Below, piece by piece: positions 1-5,535 of a DNA stretch of 6,214 nt (its first letter is position 1; every line of letters begins with the position of its first letter). The DNA is from Candidatus Bathyarchaeota archaeon (lineage in GTDB: Archaea; Thermoproteota; Bathyarchaeia; TCS64), in contig CALGBN010000496.1 in the NCBI GenBank assembly GCA_937877765.1, positions 1 to 6,214 of the forward strand, given 5' to 3'. The notes beneath the pieces were generated by a model, which was not told where the DNA came from, did not search any database, and saw nothing but the letters and a program-made list of their open reading frames with translations. The position numbers and the translations under genes are program-made.

Positions 1-1
1 A

Positions 2-667
2 GGGAAATTAGAGGGAAAGGCACCTTTCAACGAGACATATCTTGACCTGCTACCAAAAGCAGAGTACAAAGCAGTATTACCAGCGCCCTATACATTCGTG
101 AAACTAGCGAAAAACGAGCACTATGAATCTGATGCAGATTTCCTACAGGACATCGCAGAGATTATCAATGCGGAGATCAAGGCACTTGAAAAGCAAGGAT
201 ACACGTATATCCAGTTGAGTGATCCCGCTCTTGTCTACCACAAGACGGCTCCAAGTAAGAAAGAGATCTCGTCAATCGCAGCAGCTATTGAGATAGCTAC
301 TAGTGGAGTCAAAGCACGGACTGGGCTTCAGACTTATTTTGGGAACATTGAGCCTGTGTTGGCTGATGTTTTGGATTGGAAGGTTGATGATATTGGGATC
401 GACTATTATGAGACCGACGCCGATGCTGTCAAAGAGTACAGTTTCAAGGGCGGAATATCTCTGGGCTTGGTAGACGCACGTAACACCCTACAGGAAGACT
501 CAGATGAGCTTGTCTCCATCTGTAACGAGGTGATTGACGCCTCCAATCCAGTGAGTCTAATGGTAGCAACAAACTGTGACCTAGATTTCCTCACATGGGA
601 AGAAGCACAACACAAGATAGAGACAGTGGTAAAAGTAGCCAAACAGCTAAAGGAGGAACAACGATGA
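2..667 (+). CDS. MetE N-terminal-domain-like protein, methionine synthase partner subunit (5' end outside window)
   Basis: The reading frame is open from the first complete codon at base 2, so the gene begins left of the window. The GTG at 98 lies inside a conserved stretch (AVLPAPYTFVKLAK) and is not the start. The 221 visible residues match the MetE barrel: an IQLSDPALV segment (about DNA 215-241) where MetE has IDEPAL, an LQTYFGN segment (326-346) like the TYFG of bacterial MetE N-domains, then GLVDARN and ATNCDLDFL near the C-terminus. Compared with the next gene, the zinc-binding His-x-Cys is replaced (LHNCFSN there, LQTYFGN here) and the ligand Glu is not kept, while the last Cys position is retained. 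It therefore probably does not itself activate homocysteine; an accessory or methyl-donor-binding role is inferred. Its stop overlaps the next start (ATGA), so the two proteins are probably made together. Family call is firm; exact role is not. Confidence 0.85.
   Translation, partial: GKLEGKAPFNETYLDLLPKAEYKAVLPAPYTFVKLAKNEHYESDADFLQDIAEIINAEIKALEKQGYTYIQLSDPALVYHKTAPSKKEISSIAAAIEIATSGVKARTGLQTYFGNIEPVLADVLDWKVDDIGIDYYETDADAVKEYSFKGGISLGLVDARNTLQEDSDELVSICNEVIDASNPVSLMVATNCDLDFLTWEEAQHKIETVVKVAKQLKEEQR
652..656 (+). promoter_or_regulatory. Ribosome binding site GGAGG for the metE catalytic gene
   Basis: GGAGG lies 7 bases before the ATG at 664 and inside the last codons of the upstream gene. 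It decides the start: an in-frame ATG at 595 would add 23 residues read from the upstream gene's sequence, whereas the protein from 664 begins MSKLFPTYEIGS, matching the FPTxxIGS start of the MetE catalytic domain. Confidence 0.85.
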
Positions 668-1794
668 GCAAACTATTCCCAACATATGAGATAGGTAGCA
701 TAGCTAAGCCTCGTTGGAGGGTGAAGGGCTATGCGGGTAGAAAACTGAATCAAGCTGACCTTGATGACGCGGAGAAATGGGCAAAGATTCTGGGAATTGA
801 CTATTCGAAAGTAGAAACGGTTCTGAATGGTGATTCTCCAAACCGTAAACAGGAGATTGTTGATCTTAGCGCATTGTATGTCTTGACGATGTTCGAGAAA
901 GCCGGACTAGACTATGTTTATGATGGTGAGCAGTGGCGAGTTGAGATGTATGAACATGTTATCAGGAATCTAAGTGGATTCAAGTTCAGTGGCTGGATCA
1001 AGAGCTTCGATTACAGGTACTTCAAGAAGGCAAGCGTTGTCGAAAAGGTCAGCTATAAGCAACCATACTACATTGAGGAATATGAGGCGGTCAAAAAGCA
1101 GACCAATCTTCCTTTGAAGGTGCCTATTACTGGACCATACACACTTACAGACTGGACATACAATGAGTACTACGAGAAAAAACACAGCAACATCAAGAGT
1201 TTCCCACGGAGACGCTACGAGGCACGTAAGGAGTTTATCTTTGACATAGTGGATGAGGCGCTACGCCCAGAGTTCAAGAAACTAGTTGATGCTGGTGTAA
1301 AGTGGATACAGATAGATGAACCAGCAGTAACCACCAAAGAAACCCCAGAAGAGATGGAACTATTCGTGGACGCTTACAACCGACTCACAGAAAGCTTCAA
1401 CATCGAGTTTAGTCTCCACAACTGCTTCAGCAACTATAACCTACTAGCTCAATACGTACCCAGTCTCAAGAAATGCAGCCAGTTGAGCCTAGAATTCGCC
1501 AACCGAGACGTACACGAGGAGAGATCAGAACATCCCGGTTATGATGGGTTGACAGCTTTCCTCGATAACGGCTACAAGGGAGCATATGCTCCGGGGTTCC
1601 TTGATGTTCACACGGATTTCATTGAGAGCCCAGAGTTGGTTCGTGATCGCGTACTATATGTCGCTGACCTTGTAGGAAAGGAAAAGGTGTGGGTGACTCC
1701 AGACTGTGGTTTACGTACACGTAGCTGGGACGTAGCATACCAGAAACTACTGAACCTAACAAAAGGTAAAGAGCTAGCAAAAGAACTAGCTTAA
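664..1794 (+). CDS. metE: Cobalamin-independent methionine synthase, catalytic (C-terminal-type) subunit
   Basis: This 376-residue protein is a stand-alone MetE catalytic barrel, which transfers a methyl group to homocysteine to make methionine in the cytoplasm. All expected features are visible: FPTYEIGS at 5-12, DGEQWRVEM at 87-95, PITGPYTLTDW at 154-164, the homocysteine-binding IDEPA with Asp218, and the four zinc ligands His252 and Cys254 (LHNCFS), Glu277 (LEFANR) and Cys348 (TPDCGLRTR). It is about half the length of bacterial MetE, as in archaeal core MetE proteins. Some of these have been proposed to take the methyl group from a corrinoid protein rather than a folate, so the donor here is unknown. 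The ATGA overlap with the preceding MetE-like gene indicates translational coupling and probably a heteromeric enzyme. It converges on the deoxyhypusine synthase gene, with both stop codons sharing one TTAA. Confidence 0.93.
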   Translation: MSKLFPTYEIGSIAKPRWRVKGYAGRKLNQADLDDAEKWAKILGIDYSKVETVLNGDSPNRKQEIVDLSALYVLTMFEKAGLDYVYDGEQWRVEMYEHVIRNLSGFKFSGWIKSFDYRYFKKASVVEKVSYKQPYYIEEYEAVKKQTNLPLKVPITGPYTLTDWTYNEYYEKKHSNIKSFPRRRYEARKEFIFDIVDEALRPEFKKLVDAGVKWIQIDEPAVTTKETPEEMELFVDAYNRLTESFNIEFSLHNCFSNYNLLAQYVPSLKKCSQLSLEFANRDVHEERSEHPGYDGLTAFLDNGYKGAYAPGFLDVHTDFIESPELVRDRVLYVADLVGKEKVWVTPDCGLRTRSWDVAYQKLLNLTKGKELAKELA

Positions 1795-2732
1795 CTCTTC
1801 TCTATTTTCTCTAAAGCCGCAGCGATAATAAACGGGAAAAGACTTGTTACCTCGCCGAATATGGTTGCGGTTTTCTCTTCAAGCTGACCTTTTCTGAGTT
1901 TTCCCCATGTAATAGACTCTCTAAGAGGTGCTCCGCTGAGACTGCCATCTTCAACACGTGCACTGCTCAATTGTATAGCTGCATCTAATCCGTCGCGTAG
2001 CGTGTGCATGTACTGTGTGTGATGTTTGGGTGTGCCTCCTCCGAGAATTATTGCACCTGATTTCTCTGCGTCAAACACCATATCACCCAAGAGATCAAAG
2101 TCTTTGAGAGGATCAAACACCAGCTTCTTCTGCTTACTATACAACCAGAGTGGTATTCCAAGCATACAGTCTAGAAAACCGGGGCTGAATATGGGTATGT
2201 TTTTGTCTGCGGCTGCCTTGAGCACTGATTCCTCGTCTGTGATTCTTGCTCCTATTTCATGGAGGAACTCATGGATGGCGATGCCGTCTCTTTTTTCCTC
2301 TGGAATATCATCTATGAGTTTACCTACGTAGCTCTCAATATCCACAAAAGTATCATTCTCGATGAAAATATCATAAGCCCGGTTATAGCCTTCCTCGTAT
2401 AACTTCTCATCATCAACATTTGTAGTGCCGATATAGTGAGTGCGTCCCATGGATTCAACGATGTCATGCACCATGTTAGCTCCGTTGGTCATAACTGCGT
2501 CAACATAACCGTCTCTAATGAGGTCACGAAGAATAACCCTCATACCACCAGGTACCAGTGGTCCGCTTAATGTGATAAAAACAGTATAACTGGGGTCGCT
2601 AAACATCTCGGCGACGATTTCAGCAGCTCTGCCAACTCGTCCTCCTTGCATTACCCCAGTGAGACGCATCTCCTCAGCCAACTCACCCACGGTCATGCCG
2701 GGGCGAAGCCTGATTTGATGAACCTTCTTCAT
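1791..2732 (-). CDS. dys: Deoxyhypusine synthase
   Basis: Deoxyhypusine synthase transfers the aminobutyl group of spermidine, using NAD, onto one lysine of aIF5A. The 313-residue protein has the family signatures in order: SGPLVPGGMR at 56-65, MTNGANMVHD at 81-90, GTTNVDDEKLYEEGYNR at 102-118, FSPGFLDCMLG at 182-192, the ILGGGTPKHH block at 229-238 and EDGSLSGAPLRESITWGK at 261-278. Lys278 in TWGK matches the lysine that carries the enzyme-imine intermediate (human Lys329, in SWGKI), and the KHH histidines match the human active-site region around His288. Length is normal for archaea. The start codon is ATG, 10 bases after the aIF5A stop, with only a weak AGGCG ribosome site, so translation may depend on the upstream gene. 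Its substrate protein is encoded directly upstream. No oxygen-dependent hydroxylase gene (DOHH) is present in this window. Confidence 0.97.
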   Translation of the reverse strand: MKKVHQIRLRPGMTVGELAEEMRLTGVMQGGRVGRAAEIVAEMFSDPSYTVFITLSGPLVPGGMRVILRDLIRDGYVDAVMTNGANMVHDIVESMGRTHYIGTTNVDDEKLYEEGYNRAYDIFIENDTFVDIESYVGKLIDDIPEEKRDGIAIHEFLHEIGARITDEESVLKAAADKNIPIFSPGFLDCMLGIPLWLYSKQKKLVFDPLKDFDLLGDMVFDAEKSGAIILGGGTPKHHTQYMHTLRDGLDAAIQLSSARVEDGSLSGAPLRESITWGKLRKGQLEEKTATIFGEVTSLFPFIIAAALEKIEKS

Positions 2733-2742
2733 CTCTGCGCCT

Positions 2743-3141
2743 TCAGTTCTTGACTCTCTGGATCTTTACACGATCCATGATAATCCAGTACTCGACTTCC
2801 TTACCAGCCTCGATCTTGGACGCGATTTCCTCATCATCAGGAGTATTAACATCCCGCATCTCATAGGTCTCAAGGTCCATAAGCTGGATACTTGCAGGAG
2901 ACACGCTTACGATCTGTCCACTTCGCTTGTCAACGATAGGTACCTGTATGTTTGTGTCTGTACTAGCGACATAGCTTTGTTTTCTTCCGTCGAAGAGACT
3001 GATGGCGGTACATCTGAATTTTGCGCTTCCGTGTTTTCCTGGTTTGCTTTTTGTGATCTGTTTGATTTGGCTTGGTTCATCGTTTATGATTGCATAGCTT
3101 CCCTCTTTCAGTTCACCGACTTTTGCCATTCTAAATGCCAT
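2743..3141 (-). CDS. eif5A: Translation initiation factor aIF5A (hypusine-containing, EF-P homologue)
   Basis: aIF5A binds the ribosome E site and helps peptide-bond formation at stalling sequences such as polyproline. The 132-residue length is typical. The N-terminal SH3-like domain carries the hypusination loop SKPGKHGSAK at 32-41, in which Lys36 is the residue modified to deoxyhypusine. The C-terminal OB-like domain follows from about residue 72 (PIVDKRSGQIVSVSP onward). The ATG at 3141 is preferred over the in-frame ATG four codons later because GGTGA lies 6 bases before it, and nothing similar precedes the second. The deoxyhypusine synthase gene starts 10 bases after its stop, forming a functional operon. 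A TATA-like box in the 62-base gap upstream suggests the pair has its own promoter, although the RHH gene further upstream points the same way and read-through is possible. Confidence 0.97.
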   Translation of the reverse strand: MAFRMAKVGELKEGSYAIINDEPSQIKQITKSKPGKHGSAKFRCTAISLFDGRKQSYVASTDTNIQVPIVDKRSGQIVSVSPASIQLMDLETYEMRDVNTPDDEEIASKIEAGKEVEYWIIMDRVKIQRVKN

Positions 3142-3147
3142 TTATGT

Positions 3148-3152
3148 TCACC
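3148..3152 (-). promoter_or_regulatory. Ribosome binding site GGTGA for aIF5A
   Basis: On the minus strand GGTGA sits 6 bases before the ATG at 3141. It is complementary to the UCACC at the 3' end of archaeal 16S rRNA and selects this ATG over the one at 3129. Confidence 0.7.
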
Positions 3153-3187
3153 ATTAATCTAATTTACAGACACTTGAGGGATTTCTT

Positions 3188-3195
3188 GTATTAAA
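3188..3195 (-). promoter_or_regulatory. Possible TATA box of the aIF5A-deoxyhypusine synthase operon
   Basis: The minus strand reads TTTAATAC here, close to the archaeal TTTAWATA consensus. A transcription start about 26 bases downstream would fall near 3165 and give a leader of roughly 24 bases that includes the GGTGA site. No strong BRE is recognisable, so this is tentative. Confidence 0.35.
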
Positions 3196-3203
3196 GGTAA
3201 CGC

Positions 3204-3827
3204 CTAAACGTCTTTCTGCTCCCGTATTGAGCCCCATTTTTTCTCGATATCTCTGACCTTGAACGCGAAGTTCGTGGAAGAAGATAACACAGTAACCTCT
3301 GGTTTAATCTCAAGAACCTCTTCAAACAACTCTTTGAGATACCCGCTTAGAAATAGGCTCCATTTGTAGCCATAGGCATGACTCAGGTTGATGTTTTCAT
3401 GTTCTCCGCGTGTACTTATTATAGCGGTAAACCAGCCGCTGTGATCACCTAAGACCTCTTGAATATACCATAAAGAAGTCTCATAGGTTGGCTGTATTCC
3501 TCTTCGGAGCATAAGCTCGTGGGGTCTTTCCTTACCCAACTCGTAGCTTATCTTCATGATTGTCTCTTCATCTAACCCTTCCATTAGTGCACGTAGTGTG
3601 CTAGCTGAGAGTGTCGCCGCGTTTGTTTTATCGAAGAACCTGTATGTCTCGACATAGCGTCTGATCTGTTGATCCATGATCTGGTTGACGCTGATTCCAT
3701 GCCTGTTAGCCTCATGTTTTAGAATGTCATCATATCCTTCATCTATTCTGATGGTACGAGTGATGGTGTTTCCTTTTGCGTAGGGGTCATGGAACCTCAA
3801 GATACTTTTGAACACAAGTGAACACAC
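3204..3827 (-). CDS. Ribbon-helix-helix DNA-binding protein with an uncharacterised C-terminal domain
   Basis: Up to 207 residues. Residues 22-65 form a ribbon-helix-helix domain: a TRTIRID strand, a first helix (about 30-43), the turn GISVNQ and a second helix running into RRYVETYRF. Such domains dimerise and insert the strand pair into the DNA major groove. Residues about 70-207 form a separate domain I do not recognise by name; it has DHSGWFTAIIS at 128-138, a conserved-looking LSHAYGYKWSLFLSGYLKELF (starting at 148) and ends in alternating strands (VTVLSSSTNFAFKV). A ligand-sensing role is only a guess. The start is uncertain: the longest frame uses GTG at 3827, with GTG at 3815 and TTG at 3800 as alternatives and no ATG before the domain. 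A tandem repeat covers the first two candidates, which favours the TTG. It is divergent from tfb and co-directional with aIF5A, 62 bases downstream. A transcription regulator is likely; its targets are unknown. Confidence 0.75.
   Translation of the reverse strand: MCSLVFKSILRFHDPYAKGNTITRTIRIDEGYDDILKHEANRHGISVNQIMDQQIRRYVETYRFFDKTNAATLSASTLRALMEGLDEETIMKISYELGKERPHELMLRRGIQPTYETSLWYIQEVLGDHSGWFTAIISTRGEHENINLSHAYGYKWSLFLSGYLKELFEEVLEIKPEVTVLSSSTNFAFKVRDIEKKWGSIREQKDV
3809..3826. repeat. Tandem direct repeat TGAACACA x2, candidate RHH operator
   Basis: TGAACACA occurs at 3809-3816 and again at 3819-3826, separated by AG, giving a period of 10 bases, one turn of the helix. Ribbon-helix-helix repressors commonly bind such tandem half-sites as adjacent dimers. 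The repeat lies over the 5' end of the RHH gene, between a TATA-like box (3828-3834) and the TTG candidate start at 3800. Autoregulation is an inference. Confidence 0.5.
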
Positions 3828-3834
3828 TTATTAA
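3828..3834 (-). promoter_or_regulatory. Possible TATA box of the RHH gene
   Basis: The minus strand reads GGTTAATAAG across this position. If TTAATAA is the TATA box, transcription would begin near 3805, just before the TTG codon at 3800, giving a nearly leaderless mRNA with the tandem repeat lying between box and start. If translation instead begins at the GTG at 3827 this box would be too close, and the true promoter would lie further upstream. Confidence 0.3.
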
Positions 3835-3872
3835 CCTTATCCTATGTTTGAGGGAAAATGTACACGTCACCC

Positions 3873-3880
3873 TTATAATG
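3873..3880 (+). promoter_or_regulatory. Possible TATA box of tfb
   Basis: TTATAATG in the 108-base divergent gap is followed by an A-rich run. A start about 26 bases downstream, near 3900, would give a leader of about 35 bases carrying the GGAGG ribosome site before tfb. It is assigned by position and composition only. Confidence 0.4.
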
Positions 3881-3921
3881 AAAAATTCCAGCAACTATTA
3901 GGACTGGCACCTTTTAGGTTC

Positions 3922-3926
3922 GGAGG
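3922..3926 (+). promoter_or_regulatory. Ribosome binding site GGAGG upstream of tfb
   Basis: GGAGG lies 6 bases before an ACG codon (3933) and 9 bases before an ATA codon (3936), both in the tfb frame and immediately before the zinc-ribbon codons. It marks where translation should begin even though no ATG, GTG or TTG is present there in frame. Confidence 0.65.
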
Positions 3927-3935
3927 CTACTCACG

Positions 3936-4832
3936 ATAAAATGCACAAGTTGCGGAAGCGAAAAACTAGTAATCGACTACGAGACTGGAGAAGAAGTCTG
4001 CGGGAGATGTGGACTCGTAGTTAAAGACACATTAATTAACCATGGACCAGAGTGGAGAGCCTTCACGACAACCGAACGCAACAACCGAAGCAGGACAGGC
4101 CTCGGCTACAGCTATACACTATACGATAAAGGACTATCAACAATATTCAGACCTGACAGAGACCACAACGGTAACCGTCTCAAAAACGAGACCCGGATAA
4201 AGATGACCCGTCTGCGAAGATTCGATAACCGGTCTAAGTTTGATGAGACTGAACAGCGAAACCTCAGCACGGCTATGGCTGAGCTGGATAGGATCGCGAC
4301 ACAGATACATATCCCGCAGAACGTTAAGGAAAGAGCAGCGCTCATCTACAGAAAAGCGTTGAAAGCCGATCTCTTACGCGGACGCAGCATAGATGGTTTT
4401 GTTGCCGCAAGCCTCTACGCAGCGTGTAGACACTTATCTCTACCAAGACCCCTCTCCGAGATCACAGCGGTTTCAACACGTAACCACGCCGAGGTAGCCA
4501 GAACTTATAGGCTCTTGATCAAAGAGCTTCACCTCAAGATGCCAGTGGATGACCCCATGAAGTTCGTCCCCAGCATCGCATCAAAACTAGAACTAGAACC
4601 CAGAACCCAGCAATACGCAGTAGACCTTCTAAGAGAAGCCAAGAAACACCGTGGACTAACAGGAAAAGACCCTAGAGGACTCGCGGCTGCAGCTCTCTAC
4701 AAGGCGAGCATCGAGACAAATGACAAACGTATTCAGAAGGATATCGCAGAGGCGGCTGGGACAACAGAGGTAACCCTACGTAACAGACTTAGGGGTATTG
4801 AGGACCTGCTGGGTAGTAATACAATAAACTAG
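3936..4832 (+). CDS. tfb: Transcription initiation factor TFB (TFIIB homologue), no canonical start codon visible
   Basis: TFB joins TBP at the promoter, contacts the BRE and recruits RNA polymerase. Counting the ATA at 3936 as residue 1, the protein has 298 residues, the usual TFB length. The zinc ribbon uses Cys3, Cys6, Cys22 and Cys25 (KCTSCGSE, VCGRCGLV). The B-reader and linker follow with GPEWRAF, then RSRTGLGYSYTLYDKGLST and RLRRFDNRS near 92-100. Two cyclin repeats lie at about 109-197 (GFVAASLYAACRHL) and 204-294 (GKDPRGLAAAALYKAS), the second ending in the helix-turn-helix that reads the BRE. The frame is closed by TAG at 3915-3917. Between that stop and the first Cys the codons are GTT CGG AGG CTA CTC ACG ATA AAA, so ATA or ACG must initiate, or the sequence has an error. 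The first in-frame ATG, at 4203, would remove the ribbon and reader and is not credible. The 3' end overlaps the convergent nuclease-like gene by 57 bases. Confidence 0.93.
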   Translation: MKCTSCGSEKLVIDYETGEEVCGRCGLVVKDTLINHGPEWRAFTTTERNNRSRTGLGYSYTLYDKGLSTIFRPDRDHNGNRLKNETRIKMTRLRRFDNRSKFDETEQRNLSTAMAELDRIATQIHIPQNVKERAALIYRKALKADLLRGRSIDGFVAASLYAACRHLSLPRPLSEITAVSTRNHAEVARTYRLLIKELHLKMPVDDPMKFVPSIASKLELEPRTQQYAVDLLREAKKHRGLTGKDPRGLAAAALYKASIETNDKRIQKDIAEAAGTTEVTLRNRLRGIEDLLGSNTIN

Positions 4833-5456
4833 CTCTGAGTCGGTTAAACCCTCAATCACTTGTTTGTATACAGTATTTCTTGTCGCTGTTCTACGCTGGG
4901 CTATAGTTGATATGACATGGTCTATGTGAAACTGGGGCAAGTGACGGTACCGTGCTCTTTTCACTACTCTTAGTCCCTTGATGGTATATGGGCGTCCCGC
5001 TGGATGCTCCTCAAGGTCGTTCTCCGTTACATCAAACTTGTAGCGGTTATACTCTATGAGTCCGACTCCTTTTGGAAGTAGGCTTGGGCTGATGAGTTTT
5101 GTTGGCGTCAATACATAGTTGTAGTTGGTGCCTGTGCAGATGAAACCGTTCTTGAAGTCGCTTTTACTTACCTTTACCTCTATCCCGCGGAGTATATTGT
5201 ACCCGATCTCGTATTTCTGGGGCTTTACTAACTCGAAATCATCAATATGGTGGTCTTGTATCTTGCGTTTTCTCCATGGGAAATACTTGAGACCAACACC
5301 TACAACATCGATTACCTTCTTGTTGTCAAGTTCAAGGTATCTGAGTAGCCCAAGCTGGTTGAGTTTAACCTCCGTCTCCACCATGTGACACATCTGATTA
5401 TACAGCCAGAGCATACCAACCTGCTTCATATACAAATGACTAGAAGACTCAACCAA
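4776..5456 (-). CDS. PD-(D/E)XK nuclease-like protein (MmcB-like), probable DNA repair or nucleic-acid processing
   Basis: Up to 226 residues. The core resembles a PD-(D/E)XK nuclease fold: an N-terminal helix with Glu27/Glu29 (MVETEVKL), Asp50 in KVIDVVGVG, and Glu93-Val-Lys95 in GIEVKVSKSDF, the spaced acidic and lysine residues that would bind metal. The following NYNYVLTPTKLISPSLLP, then GVGLIEYN, resembles the DRLYFA...LLP...GLIVA arrangement of MmcB-type proteins. A basic insert (residues 59-88) separates the Asp and ExK motifs, and a helical C-terminal region (HIDHVISTIAQRR onward) runs into tfb on the other strand. The start is unsettled: the longest frame uses TTG at 5456, with ATG at 5429 and 5414 as alternatives, and none has a strong ribosome site. 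It lies 79 bases after the M55 peptidase gene on the same strand. The fold call is moderately sure; substrate and role are not known. Confidence 0.65.
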   Translation of the reverse strand: MVESSSHLYMKQVGMLWLYNQMCHMVETEVKLNQLGLLRYLELDNKKVIDVVGVGLKYFPWRKRKIQDHHIDDFELVKPQKYEIGYNILRGIEVKVSKSDFKNGFICTGTNYNYVLTPTKLISPSLLPKGVGLIEYNRYKFDVTENDLEEHPAGRPYTIKGLRVVKRARYRHLPQFHIDHVISTIAQRRTATRNTVYKQVIEGLTDSELVYCITTQQVLNTPKSVT

Positions 5457-5490
5457 CCGTATCCCAACAATGATGCACTCCGGTTACCTG

Positions 5491-5499
5491 TTATAAAAA
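5491..5499 (-). promoter_or_regulatory. Possible TATA box of the nuclease-like gene
   Basis: The minus strand reads TTTTTATAA here, 35 bases upstream of the TTG at 5456. A start about 26 bases downstream, near 5468, would leave a very short leader. The same T-run could instead end transcription of the upstream peptidase gene, so the site is ambiguous. Confidence 0.35.
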
Positions 5500-5503
5500 T
5501 AGA

Positions 5504-5525
5504 GGTTATCCCCTAATGAGGGACC
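5504..5525 (-). terminator. Possible hairpin plus T-tract after the M55 peptidase gene
   Basis: On the minus strand, starting 10 bases after the peptidase stop, CCCT-CATT-AGGG forms a 4-bp stem flanked by GGT/ACC that pairs with a GATA bulge. ATTTTTATAA follows at 5491-5500. Archaeal termination relies mainly on T-runs; the stem is weak, so this is a low-confidence terminator. Confidence 0.3.
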
Positions 5526-5535
5526 TTTATGAAAC

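Noticed and set aside
98..100. GTG at 98 as start of the first MetE-like gene
   Set aside because: The frame is open upstream to the window edge and encodes family-like sequence (AVLPAPYTF) right through this codon.
595..663. N-terminal extension of the metE catalytic gene from ATG 595
   Set aside because: The 23 added residues come from the conserved 3' end of the upstream gene in another frame, and the GGAGG site and MetE alignment both point to ATG 664.
2026..2331. Plus-strand open frame of 101 codons inside deoxyhypusine synthase
   Set aside because: It lies wholly within a well-conserved gene on the other strand and its translation resembles no protein family; the same holds for the frames at 2977-3162, 4112-4345, 5125-5388, 5624-5818 and 5875-6108.
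3145..3151. GTGAACA before aIF5A (minus strand) as another RHH binding site
   Set aside because: Seven bases match the tandem repeat, but it is a single copy and is explained by the GGTGA ribosome site.
3828..3935. Small RNA gene or riboswitch in the divergent gap
   Set aside because: I see only TATA-like elements, the tandem repeat edge and a ribosome site; no convincing stable fold or tRNA-like motif.
3941..4021. ATG at 3941 as the start of tfb through a frameshift in the A-run before it
   Set aside because: It is out of frame and gives a 26-residue peptide ending at TAA. Starting here and shifting would use up the first zinc-ribbon Cys codon (3942-3944), so a non-canonical in-frame start or a point error is simpler.
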